A DNA stretch of 10,067 nt from Bacillota bacterium (GCA_023436485.1 JAEZIU010000195.1:1-10067); one strand, 5' to 3'. Positions 1 through 5,960 are shown, counted from the stretch's first letter. The notes: generated by a model not told the origin, from the sequence alone. Made by a program: numbers and translations.

Positions 1-144
1 GTTTACAACTTCTTCAGAATCCTCTTTGATATGTAAAAAATTACTGGCAATGCTGTAACAATATCGCCCATACTTACTTTTTGTTTCGGCAATGGCATAT
101 TCATTCCGCTGCCAAAAGAGCTCGACAATTTGGTTATCTTCCAT
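1..144 (-). CDS. ECF-type RNA polymerase sigma factor, N-terminal part (cut by window edge)
   Basis: The visible 48 codons encode the start of a sigma-70 family regulator of the ECF type, which would direct RNA polymerase to a small set of promoters. The residues ELFWQRNEYAIAETKSKYG (8-26), then YCYSIASNFLH (29-39) and EDSEEVVN (41-48), match sigma region 2 of a group of Clostridia ECF factors. That group typically has WQR..AI..T..KYG and then NIL...EDSEE. The start is the ATG at 144-142, seven bases after a near-perfect AAGGAGGT ribosome binding site (151-158). The rest of the gene, including region 4 and any anti-sigma partner, lies left of the window. It is transcribed away from the exopolysaccharide genes and nothing visible ties it to them. 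The family call rests on a short but characteristic stretch. Confidence 0.85.
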   Translation of the reverse strand, partial: MEDNQIVELFWQRNEYAIAETKSKYGRYCYSIASNFLHIKEDSEEVVN

Positions 145-187
145 CAATTCACCTCCTTTGTTTTAATAGATTAGGCCTTACACCTAA

Positions 188-217
188 ATACTACCGTTAA
201 TTTAGATTTGGTCACAA
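188..217 (-). promoter_or_regulatory. Possible promoter of the sigma factor gene
   Basis: On the minus strand TTGTGA (217-212) and TAGTAT (193-188) are separated by 18 bases, a modest match to a sigma-A promoter. Transcription would start near 181, about 37 bases before the ATG. A small TTAGG/CCTAA inverted repeat (171-175 with 183-187) would fall at the start of the transcript. No alternative sigma motif is obvious. Confidence 0.3.
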
Positions 218-264
218 AAATATGTTAGATTTATGTGTCAATGAAGAAATATTTGCTTTCCAAT

Positions 265-312
265 AAAAAACCTTCAAATTGATGTATTTATTCTAACATC
301 AATTTGAAGGTT
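265..312 (-). terminator. Rho-independent terminator of the tailspike-like gene
   Basis: The arms AACCTTCAAATTGATG (269-284) and its exact complement (297-312) form a perfect 16-bp stem with a 12-nt loop. On the minus strand the stem is followed by a T run (268-265, plus the two T's in the stem base), the expected orientation for ending the minus-strand gene whose stop codon lies at 359-361. The stem is AT-rich but long. Nothing converges from the left. Confidence 0.8.
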
Positions 313-349
313 AACACAAACTTTGAAACGATCTAACACAAACTTTGAA
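312..349. repeat. Two direct copies of a 16-nt repeat, with a degenerate third copy
   Basis: TAACACAAACTTTGAA occurs exactly at 312-327 and 334-349, a 22-bp period. A related sequence, TAACATCAATTTGAA, sits at 294-308 and forms the right arm of the neighbouring terminator. All three lie just after the stop codon of the minus-strand gene. Their role is unknown. They could be protein-binding sites, insertion-sequence end remnants or local duplications. Confidence 0.7.
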
Positions 350-358
350 TTGAATTTC

Positions 359-2044
359 TTAACTATTTATTGCCTGCCATTTGCTAGCTCCATTGCCCAA
401 AGCTATTTTTCTCCAGCCTATTGCAGTACCGTCTGCTGTATTGTTCCATGTTATATGGCCAATTGGTAATGCATCCTGAATTTCGTTGTCAGAAATAAAC
501 CCAGGATAAAAAGTATCAAACCCTTTATCGTCTATCCTGTTTCCATTTGCATAGAGTAATACAACCGTTCCGTCTAGGTATTTTCCAGTACCATATTTAA
601 AATTATTAATCATAGTAATTGAACCCATTGTGAATTTAAACGCTACGGAATCAGGATTAATAGTATTTATTATATTTCCATTCAATATATCTACAGAAGG
701 TGTTGTTGTAATAAATATACCCATAGAAGTACTATCGTTAGGTAAATCAATCTTATTGTTGAGTATGTTATAGGTTCCTCCCGTATTATTCATTATTCCT
801 TTTTGACAGTTCTTAATAACATTGTTGCATACAAACGTTGCATTTTTAATAGCTGATCCTACTACATTATCATATAAGTAATTTGATATAACATTATTAC
901 AATTACTTATATTAGCCTGATAGTAAAGGCCACTAACTTCGTTATTTTCAACATCCCACATGCTATATATTCCATATTTGCAGGGTACGGTTCCGGTATT
1001 TTTAATAATATTGTTAGATACCTTTATGTTTTCCGCTGTTCCTACAGTATAGGCCAGTATTCCAGTAGCATATGAGGAAGAAATTTGAGTTTTAAATCTA
1101 ATTATATTTGAGTCTATTAGAATGTTTTTAATTATGTCGGTTGATGAATTTGAGCTTCCCACAATAATTACACCAGCTCCTATTTCTTCAACTTCAAAAA
1201 TATTTTTGCTTACAATAGCATCTTCAACTCCCGCACCTGCATTACCTGTAGGTGAAGTTCTCCCCATCAAGGTAAGAACCTTTGATTGAGCTTGTGCGGC
1301 ATTATACACGGTATAAAATTTATTGTTAACTATTGATACTCTTTTAACTAATCCATCTCTTCCGTATATGCTTAGTGTTTCGTCACCACTATTAGTAACA
1401 AAGTTATTATTTATAACATTAACATTATATGTTTTGTTTGTTTCACTGGGGGTATTTGTAACATTACATATCCAGATACCACCTCCGATATCGTTGCCGG
1501 TAAGATTTGTAATGCTGTTATTACTAATTGTCATATTGTAGTTGCAGCTATATGCGTATATGGCAAGAGATGATACATTACCAGACATATCAAATTGACA
1601 GCTGTCAATAGTTACATTATTAGTATTTCTAAAGAATAAAATAGTATTTGATTTTGCGGTATTATTATATTTGGTAAATTTCAAGCTCTCTATTGAAAAA
1701 CTGTCAGCTGTTGTACTGTCATATGTGTTATTATTGTGCTCATTCCACATAATAGCAGGATAAGAGGGGTTGGGATTGTTTTTTTTCCCAACAAAGGTAT
1801 CATCAAACTTTATTTCACTTTTACCTTTGATGCCTAGCAAATTAACTTTATTACGGAGTACTATGTTGTTTCTTACAAGATATGTTCCAATAGGGAAAAA
1901 TACAGTACCTCCACCAAGTGAGGAAACATAATCTATTGCACTTTGTATTGCAGATGAATCATCTGAAGTGCCATTACCTTTTGCATTGAACTTTTTTACA
2001 CTGGTTCCGAAGTCAGACGTTACAAAATATTCAAGTATAGCCAT
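359..2044 (-). CDS. Tailspike-like beta-helix protein, pectate-lyase-3 / GH28-related superfamily
   Basis: This encodes a 561-residue right-handed beta-helix protein likely to bind or cleave a polysaccharide. The N-terminus has the signature of the Pectate_lyase_3 family: GNGTSDDSSAIQ (23-34) followed by GGGTVFFPIGTY (44-55). Then come many short Asn-rich coils of the type NVTIDSCQF, SNNSITN and VSNNIIKN, as expected for a parallel beta-helix. The C-terminus (ADGTAIGWRKIALGNGASKW) resembles tail-fibre or tailspike ends. No signal peptide or membrane segment is visible, which is odd for an enzyme acting on extracellular polymer. The start is taken at the ATG at 2044-2042, because the GAGAGGAG site (2062-2055) is only one base from the ATG at 2053 but about ten from this one. 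Catalytic residues and substrate cannot be assigned. The gene points away from the exopolysaccharide operon and ends at the 265-312 terminator. It could be a domesticated phage tailspike, or an enzyme against the host's own or a neighbour's polymer. Confidence 0.75.
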   Translation of the reverse strand: MAILEYFVTSDFGTSVKKFNAKGNGTSDDSSAIQSAIDYVSSLGGGTVFFPIGTYLVRNNIVLRNKVNLLGIKGKSEIKFDDTFVGKKNNPNPSYPAIMWNEHNNNTYDSTTADSFSIESLKFTKYNNTAKSNTILFFRNTNNVTIDSCQFDMSGNVSSLAIYAYSCNYNMTISNNSITNLTGNDIGGGIWICNVTNTPSETNKTYNVNVINNNFVTNSGDETLSIYGRDGLVKRVSIVNNKFYTVYNAAQAQSKVLTLMGRTSPTGNAGAGVEDAIVSKNIFEVEEIGAGVIIVGSSNSSTDIIKNILIDSNIIRFKTQISSSYATGILAYTVGTAENIKVSNNIIKNTGTVPCKYGIYSMWDVENNEVSGLYYQANISNCNNVISNYLYDNVVGSAIKNATFVCNNVIKNCQKGIMNNTGGTYNILNNKIDLPNDSTSMGIFITTTPSVDILNGNIINTINPDSVAFKFTMGSITMINNFKYGTGKYLDGTVVLLYANGNRIDDKGFDTFYPGFISDNEIQDALPIGHITWNNTADGTAIGWRKIALGNGASKWQAINS

Positions 2045-2054
2045 TTGTGTCATT

Positions 2055-2062
2055 CTCCTCTC
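2055..2062 (-). promoter_or_regulatory. Ribosome binding site that decides the start of the tailspike-like gene
   Basis: The minus strand reads GAGAGGAG here. The ATG at 2053-2051 is one base downstream, too close for initiation. The ATG at 2044-2042 is about ten bases downstream and is preferred, which removes the first three codons of the longest reading frame. Confidence 0.65.
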
Positions 2063-2132
2063 GATTTCAGGTGAATATATGTGTAATTACCACAGAAATT
2101 ATATAACTGTGAACCAAACACGATTATTATAT

Positions 2133-2160
2133 ATTATGTTAATTCAGTTTATAGTGTGAA
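2133..2160 (-). promoter_or_regulatory. Possible promoter of the tailspike-like gene
   Basis: On the minus strand TTCACA (2160-2155) and CATAAT (2138-2133) are separated by 16 bases. Other TATAAT-like boxes lie nearby (2131-2126 and 2103-2098) but lack a convincing -35 box at the right distance. The region is very AT-rich, so the exact site is uncertain. Confidence 0.3.
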
Positions 2161-2180
2161 AATGTTAGTTGGAAAATATG

Positions 2181-2210
2181 TTGAAAGATTAAAATAAGCT
2201 GGAATATAAT
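2181..2210 (+). promoter_or_regulatory. Sigma-A-type promoter of the acyltransferase gene
   Basis: TTGAAA (2181-2186) and a perfect TATAAT (2205-2210) are separated by 18 bases. Transcription would begin near 2217, leaving a leader of about 33 nt before the start codon. That leader contains AGGAGG at 2237-2242. Confidence 0.7.
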
Positions 2211-2249
2211 GTAAATAATTTAAGAATTTATTTTTTAGGAGGTATCTTG

Positions 2250-3347
2250 ATGAAATATGGTGTTAGTGTAAGAAATAATGATAACTTCATGGAAAAGAGA
2301 GTGCAATGGGTAGACGTTGGGAAATTTCTATGTATAATGTTTGTTTTTGCAACTCATTTATCCTTTTGTCCATCTTCACTAAGAGTTTTTTTTACACCTT
2401 TCTTTCTTGCTTTCTTCTTTTTCTTATCAGGCTATGTATATAAAAACAAGGACTCTTTTGGACAGTTCATAGTAAAGAAAGTAAGAACATTGCTTGTACC
2501 CTGGTTAATATTTGGATTGTTAATTATCATTTCAGGACAAATTATTACATTTAATGAACACACCAACCTTAAGTCAGAAATAATAAATATGTTTTTGCAG
2601 ATTAGAGGAAATGGGGATATTATGTGGTTTATAACATGCTTATTTGTTGCATTTATACCTTTTTACTTTGTTATCAAATATATGAATGGGCTACAAGGAA
2701 TAGTATTATCATTTATTTTATCGGTAATAAGTATTTTATACTGTCAGCTTATGAATGCTGATTTGATGCCATGGAAGAGTGTAGCATTACCCTGGCACAT
2801 TCAGACTATTTTTGTTGCTATGTTTTTGATGGTCACAGGATACTATTTTAAGTTGAATTACGAGCAAAAAGTTGCTCGCTTTGTTAATATTAAAACATAT
2901 ATAATAACTTTAATTATATATTTAATGTTAATTTACATAGGATATTCTGTTAGCGGCAATAGTTTAGGTATTAATGATTACGAAAATACGTTTATTCTTT
3001 ACTGGTATGTGACTGTTGCAGTTGGAATTATGCTATGTATACTATGCTGTAAGCTTGTTAAATCCAATAAATATATATCCTTTGTTGGTGCTAATACTCT
3101 TACTTACTTTGGCCTGCATGGTAAATTAGAGAGTCTAGTAGAAAAAGTATTATTAAAGATAGGAATTTTGGAAAAGGTTTATCAGTCTGTATTCTTACAA
3201 TATGCTTTATTAATAGGAACAGTGTTGGTTATCTCTATTATTTTGATCATACCTGCTTTAATAATAAATAAATATTTTCCATTCATACTAGGCAAGTGGT
3301 ACAAGAGTAAAGCAACAGAAAAGCTTATATATAATGCTGAAATGTAA
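2250..3347 (+). CDS. Membrane acyltransferase, acyltransferase-3 family (likely polysaccharide O-acylation)
   Basis: This 365-residue integral membrane protein belongs to the acyltransferase-3 family, which moves acetyl or other acyl groups onto surface sugars and other targets. The N-terminus carries the family signature: WVDVGKFLCIMFVFATHL (20-37) with the conserved Asp22 and His36, then FFFLSGY (56-62) and a basic stretch leading to LLVPW (81-85). Roughly ten hydrophobic segments follow and the length is normal for the family. The start is the ATG at 2250, seven bases after AGGAGG (2237-2242). A TTG one codon earlier is not needed. The gene has its own promoter and is closed by a strong terminator, so it is a single-gene unit beside the exopolysaccharide operon rather than part of it. 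Modifying that polymer is a reasonable inference from position. The true acceptor and acyl group are unknown. Confidence 0.85.
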   Translation: MKYGVSVRNNDNFMEKRVQWVDVGKFLCIMFVFATHLSFCPSSLRVFFTPFFLAFFFFLSGYVYKNKDSFGQFIVKKVRTLLVPWLIFGLLIIISGQIITFNEHTNLKSEIINMFLQIRGNGDIMWFITCLFVAFIPFYFVIKYMNGLQGIVLSFILSVISILYCQLMNADLMPWKSVALPWHIQTIFVAMFLMVTGYYFKLNYEQKVARFVNIKTYIITLIIYLMLIYIGYSVSGNSLGINDYENTFILYWYVTVAVGIMLCILCCKLVKSNKYISFVGANTLTYFGLHGKLESLVEKVLLKIGILEKVYQSVFLQYALLIGTVLVISIILIIPALIINKYFPFILGKWYKSKATEKLIYNAEM

Positions 3348-3378
3348 TACCTCCATAAAGTAATTTCATAAATTGGGT

Positions 3379-3419
3379 AAAAGACTAGCTGACGCTCACT
3401 ATCAACTAGTCTTTTTTTT
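3379..3419 (+). terminator. Rho-independent terminator after the acyltransferase gene
   Basis: AAAAGACTAG (3379-3388) pairs exactly with CTAGTCTTTT (3406-3415), and TGA/TCA (3390-3392 with 3402-3404) can extend the stem inward past a mismatch. The T run continues through 3419, eight T's in all. It separates the acyltransferase from the downstream operon. Confidence 0.9.
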
Positions 3420-3425
3420 GTATAT

Positions 3426-3525
3426 TGCACCAGCAAAGCCGTAGTGCACTTGACAATGCAAGTACCTTAAAGTGTGGTGAAATAATGGATTTACTCTATT
3501 TTTTTATTATAAGGTACTATTTTTT
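3426..3525 (+). other. Orphan structured segment with terminator-like 3' end
   Basis: Three complementary pairings are visible. TGCAC (3426-3430) can pair with GTGCA (3444-3448), ACTTG (3448-3452) with CAAGT (3459-3463), and AGTACCTTA (3461-3469) with TAAGGTACT (3510-3518). The last arm is followed by A and six T's (3520-3525). The second and third pairings overlap and exclude one another, as in an attenuator. No promoter clearly starts a transcript here and the loaP promoter lies downstream, so it could also be a decayed mobile-element end. The remainder of the gap, 3526-3650, is AT-rich and shows nothing I recognise. Confidence 0.35.
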
Positions 3526-3651
3526 GTAACATCAAATAAATTAAATGTTAGGAAATTTATAAAAATATCATTATAAGATTGATTTTTATTTCATCAAATA
3601 TAAACAGTCTTTTACGGTTTTCTTCGCATAAAAATAAAGAATTATAAAATT

Positions 3652-3692
3652 AAATGTAGAATGTCTAATAAATTCTATGGGAAATGCAGAAT
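3652..3692. repeat. Pair of AAATGYAGAAT motifs 30 bp apart upstream of the loaP promoter
   Basis: AAATGTAGAAT (3652-3662) and AAATGCAGAAT (3682-3692) differ at one base. Their start-to-start distance is 30 bp, close to three helical turns, and the second copy ends eight bases before the proposed -35 box. They could be binding sites for a regulator of loaP, but in AT-rich DNA chance similarity is possible. Confidence 0.35.
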
Positions 3693-3700
3693 ACATTAGA

Positions 3701-3728
3701 TTTACAAATAAGTTGATTTAGATATAAT
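3701..3728 (+). promoter_or_regulatory. Promoter of loaP and probably of the whole exopolysaccharide operon
   Basis: TTTACA (3701-3706) and a perfect TATAAT (3723-3728) are separated by 16 bases. Transcription would start near 3735, giving a leader of about 45 nt. No equally good promoter is seen between loaP and capA, so this one probably serves the genes downstream as well. Confidence 0.65.
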
Positions 3729-3778
3729 TAACCCGTAACCAGTAATTACCAAATTGTAAGGTGGTGTATACGTAAGGC

Positions 3779-4309
3779 GTGAATGTTATGGAGTATATTG
3801 ACAAAAACAAATGGTATGCAATTTTCGTGGCGACAGGTGATGAGGACAAAGTGAAAGAAAGAATAAACTTCAGATTAAGAGAAGATTTCAAAGTACTCGT
3901 CCCAAAGAGAAAAATGAGAGAGAGAAAGGAAGGTCAATGGAAAGACAAAATAAGAATTTTATTCCCTGGATATGTTTTATTAAACGGTCAAATGAGTAAC
4001 AACAAATATAATCAACTCAGAGATATTCCAGGAGTAATTAGGTTATTAAAAGATAGTGATGGTCCACAGGAAATTAGTGATAGTGAAATTTCAATAATAA
4101 GCAGGTTAACATATAATAACGAGATTATTGGAAGTTCAATACTTAATCGAGTGGGTGGAGCAATAGAAGTTATCGATGGACCACTTTTGGGAATGGAAGG
4201 ATTCATCAGATCAATCAATGAGAGAAAAGGCAGAGTCAAAGTAGTAATTAATCTATTGGGTGAGCCAAGGACCGTAGAACTTAGTATAGCGATGGTTCGT
4301 CCGTCTTAG
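3779..4309 (+). CDS. loaP: LoaP-type specialized NusG paralog, processive antiterminator of the operon
   Basis: This encodes a 176-residue NusG-family elongation factor. An NGN domain spans about 11-110, with KWYAIFVATGDEDKV at the start, the conserved FPGYVLL (62-68) and IPGVIRLL (83-90). A KOW domain follows at about 129-176 (VIDGPLLGMEGFI, then RKGRVKVVINLLG). NGN binds RNA polymerase; in the LoaP subfamily of Firmicutes the KOW domain recognises an RNA hairpin in the leader of long biosynthetic operons and promotes read-through of terminators. Position at the head of a polysaccharide operon, rather than beside secE and rplK, argues against housekeeping NusG. The start is uncertain. The GTG at 3779 lies 12 nt after AAGGTGGTG (3758-3766), whereas the ATG at 3788 lies ten bases after a weaker AAGG (3774-3777) and would remove three residues. 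The protein probably acts on hairpins in the 141-nt gap that follows. Confidence 0.85.
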   Translation: MNVMEYIDKNKWYAIFVATGDEDKVKERINFRLREDFKVLVPKRKMRERKEGQWKDKIRILFPGYVLLNGQMSNNKYNQLRDIPGVIRLLKDSDGPQEISDSEISIISRLTYNNEIIGSSILNRVGGAIEVIDGPLLGMEGFIRSINERKGRVKVVINLLGEPRTVELSIAMVRPS

Positions 4310-4323
4310 GAATTCAAATTCTA

Positions 4324-4346
4324 AATTAACTGTTTCGGCGTTAATT
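4324..4346 (+). promoter_or_regulatory. UUCG-capped RNA hairpin, candidate LoaP recognition element
   Basis: AATTAAC (4324-4330) pairs exactly with GTTAATT (4340-4346). Inside it, G4332-C4339 and U4333-G4338 can close a UUCG tetraloop (4334-4337), leaving U4331 bulged. It begins 15 bases after the loaP stop codon, in the leader of the operon LoaP should control. LoaP proteins are known to need a small leader hairpin. That this hairpin is the target is inference. Confidence 0.5.
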
Positions 4347-4378
4347 CATGGAGAAGAATGACATATTAAATTAAAGGA

Positions 4379-4425
4379 TTGGAATAAGTTAATGATTCCA
4401 AATGGCGAAGCTTTGCCTTTTGGGA
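4379..4425 (+). promoter_or_regulatory. Two mutually exclusive hairpins, possible attenuator before capA
   Basis: TTGGAAT (4379-4385) pairs exactly with ATTCCAA (4395-4401). The second arm can instead pair downstream: CCAAA (4398-4402) with TTTGG (4419-4423), continuing past a T-T mismatch into GGCGA (4404-4408) with TTGCC-type bases at 4413-4417. The downstream hairpin overlaps a short T run (4418-4421), so it could be a weak pause or terminator, with the upstream one as antiterminator. No long T tract follows, so termination is unproven. The capA ribosome binding site lies just beyond, so an effect on translation is also possible. Confidence 0.4.
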
Positions 4426-4450
4426 GAAAAATTGAAAGAGAGGTTAAAAT

Positions 4451-5125
4451 ATGGAAATAAGAAGATTTATGAACTCAATAAAAAGAATGTTATGGTTAAT
4501 AATTTTGTTCGGCGTTATTGGGGGGGGAGTTACATATTACACTAGCTATTATAAGTCAGTTCCAATGTATAATGCTGAAACAACAATATATGCTATGAGC
4601 AAGGGGAGTTCTACTTCTAATAGTGATAGCATAAATTATCAAGATGTTATGCTCAGCAGATATTTGGTTGAAGACTATAAAGAGATAATAACAAGTGAAA
4701 AGGTATTGAAATTGGCTGCAAGTCAACTGCAAAAATATCAAATCACCCAGGATTATTTAAAAGGTATGATAAGCGTATCCCCAAAAAATGATTCAAGCGT
4801 TATAGGCATATCTGTAACAGCAAATGACCCAAAATTAGCAGCAGAAGCATCAACTGCTGTTACACAAGCTTTTATGACTAGATTACGTGAACTTACAAAT
4901 GCAAATATAGTTGGAATATTGGATGCGGCACAAGAACCGCAAGCTCCTATCTCGAATAATTACACTAAGAATATGGTAGTCGGGGTACTAGTGGGCATTA
5001 TTCTAGCATTAGCTATTATATACATCAGGGAGCTCTTTGATATGAATATAAGATATGTTGAGGATTTAGAAAATTCTTTGAACCTAAAAGTAATTGGGAT
5101 AATTCCTAAATATGGTATTAGATAA
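4451..5125 (+). CDS. Polysaccharide co-polymerase / BY-kinase activator (Wzz domain, CapA/YveK type)
   Basis: This 224-residue membrane protein sets chain length of the exported polymer and activates its partner tyrosine kinase. It has the Wzz layout: a first membrane segment at about 13-30 (MLWLIILFGVIGGGVTYY), an extracellular domain, a proline-containing motif EPQAPIS (162-168), and a second membrane segment at about 175-192. A short cytoplasmic tail ends DLENSLNLKVIGIIPKYG, the part that in this family contacts and switches on the kinase. The extracellular domain is short, as is usual for the Gram-positive split form. The start is the ATG at 4451 behind GAGAGG (4438-4443). The kinase gene follows 12 bases after the stop, which supports a working pair. 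The family is clear; polymer specificity cannot be told. Confidence 0.9.
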   Translation: MEIRRFMNSIKRMLWLIILFGVIGGGVTYYTSYYKSVPMYNAETTIYAMSKGSSTSNSDSINYQDVMLSRYLVEDYKEIITSEKVLKLAASQLQKYQITQDYLKGMISVSPKNDSSVIGISVTANDPKLAAEASTAVTQAFMTRLRELTNANIVGILDAAQEPQAPISNNYTKNMVVGVLVGIILALAIIYIRELFDMNIRYVEDLENSLNLKVIGIIPKYGIR

Positions 5126-5137
5126 GGGGGAGATAAT

Positions 5138-5872
5138 ATGCAAAATAAAAATTATAGCCTGTATAGACCTGAAAATCCAACCGTAAGAGAAGCATATTCT
5201 ATGCTTGCAGGAAATATACATGTGGGTTCTGAACAGAAAAAGATTAAATCATTAGTTATAACAAGTGTTGAACCTAAAATAGGAAAAACCTCAATTGCAA
5301 CAAGTCTTGCAATCACAATGGCCACATGGGGTAAGAGAACTCTTTTAGTCGATGCAGACTTGAGAAAGCAGTCTGATAAAAGTCAACTAAATGCTTTAGG
5401 AGTGAAAGGCACCTACCAGTATCTACAGGGTATTATAAGCTTTGAGGATGTTTTGTGTTCTACTAATATCGACAATCTAGTATACATACCAAATGGCAGA
5501 GTATCAGGAAACCCCATGGGAATATTGTGTTCAAAAAATCTTACTGACTTAATAGATATAGCTGGTCAGCATTTCGACTATATTATCTTTGACACACCAT
5601 CTTTGGGAAGTGTTTCTGATGCTGCTATCATTTCATCTAAAACTGATGCAACAATACTGGTAGCAAGTTTAGGAAAAACAAAGTTGGGTGTAATAAAACA
5701 GGCTAAAGAAACCATAGAAAAGAACAATGGGAATTTATTGGGGGTAGTAGTTAATAGAGTAAAAAAATCTGAATATAGAAGGTATTTTGAATCATATGAT
5801 TATTTCTATAAATCTCATAAAAATGCTGTAAGAGAGGACAATCATAAAGTTCTGGAGACTTTACAGACATAA
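5138..5872 (+). CDS. Tyrosine-protein kinase of the BY-kinase family (CapB/YwqD type)
   Basis: This 244-residue cytoplasmic ATPase-kinase pairs with the preceding co-polymerase; cycles of autophosphorylation on C-terminal tyrosines tune polymer export. Visible motifs are Walker A SVEPKIGKT (43-51), Walker A' VDADLR (71-76) and Walker B IIFDTPS (149-155). A tyrosine cluster EYRRYFESYDYFY has Tyr at 213, 216, 220, 222 and 224. Two details differ from the common pattern. Walker B ends DTPS instead of DTPP, and about 20 residues follow the tyrosine cluster, which is usually at the very end. The start follows a GGGGGAG site 12 bases after capA. A dedicated phosphatase (CpsB/YwqE) is not seen in the window. 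The 3' end of the gene is the first unit of a degenerate repeat. Confidence 0.9.
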   Translation: MQNKNYSLYRPENPTVREAYSMLAGNIHVGSEQKKIKSLVITSVEPKIGKTSIATSLAITMATWGKRTLLVDADLRKQSDKSQLNALGVKGTYQYLQGIISFEDVLCSTNIDNLVYIPNGRVSGNPMGILCSKNLTDLIDIAGQHFDYIIFDTPSLGSVSDAAIISSKTDATILVASLGKTKLGVIKQAKETIEKNNGNLLGVVVNRVKKSEYRRYFESYDYFYKSHKNAVREDNHKVLETLQT

Positions 5873-5934
5873 AGCTCTTGAGGCTTTATAGACATTACAG
5901 ACATTAGCTCTTGAGATTTTATAGACACAGCAGA
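5849..5934 (+). repeat. Three degenerate tandem copies of the capB 3' end
   Basis: The last codons of the kinase gene (5849-5872, coding VLETLQT and stop) are followed by two related units starting at 5874 and 5907. Both new units begin GCTCTTGAG and continue with a TTTATAGACA-like stretch. The start-to-start distances are 25 and 33 bp because the second unit has an extra TTACAGACAT. In the capB phase the copies read as decayed versions of the same peptide with in-frame stops. They fill most of the 104-bp gap to ugd, and local slippage or duplication is the simplest origin. Confidence 0.65.
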
Positions 5935-5960
5935 TTTTTGTGAAACTCGTTTAATTTTTT

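Noticed and set aside
81..92. Second copy of TGTTTCGG-type sequence as in the LoaP hairpin candidate
   Set aside because: It lies within the sigma factor coding sequence without the flanking stem arms, so the similarity looks accidental.
312..349. Short spaced direct repeats as a CRISPR remnant
   Set aside because: Only two exact copies of 16 nt with a 6-nt gap, no spacer-sized intervals and no cas genes.
1323..1541. Plus-strand hydrophobic reading frame opposite the tailspike-like gene
   Set aside because: It is a by-product of the Asn-rich repeats on the coding strand, which read as Leu/Ile-rich in the reverse direction, with no ribosome binding site.
1968..2159. Plus-strand 63-codon reading frame across the start of the tailspike-like gene
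   Set aside because: It overlaps the minus-strand start region and promoter and lacks a ribosome binding site or known domain.
3182..3436. Minus-strand reading frame over the end of the acyltransferase gene and the terminator
   Set aside because: It covers a real gene and a plus-strand terminator, has no convincing ribosome binding site and no recognisable domain.
3433..3440. GCAAAGCC, reminiscent of part of the c-di-GMP-I (GEMM) riboswitch core
   Set aside because: The other half of the aptamer (GGCAAA-type segment and the P1a/P1b stems) is absent, and a terminator lies directly upstream.
3450..3478. Perfect TTGACA that could be a -35 box
   Set aside because: No acceptable -10 box is found at 16-19 bases (the 17-bp position reads TGTGGT), and it lies within a hairpin arm.
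3779..4309. Housekeeping nusG
   Set aside because: Housekeeping nusG lies with secE and ribosomal protein genes. This gene leads a polysaccharide operon and its sequence fits the LoaP-type paralogs better.
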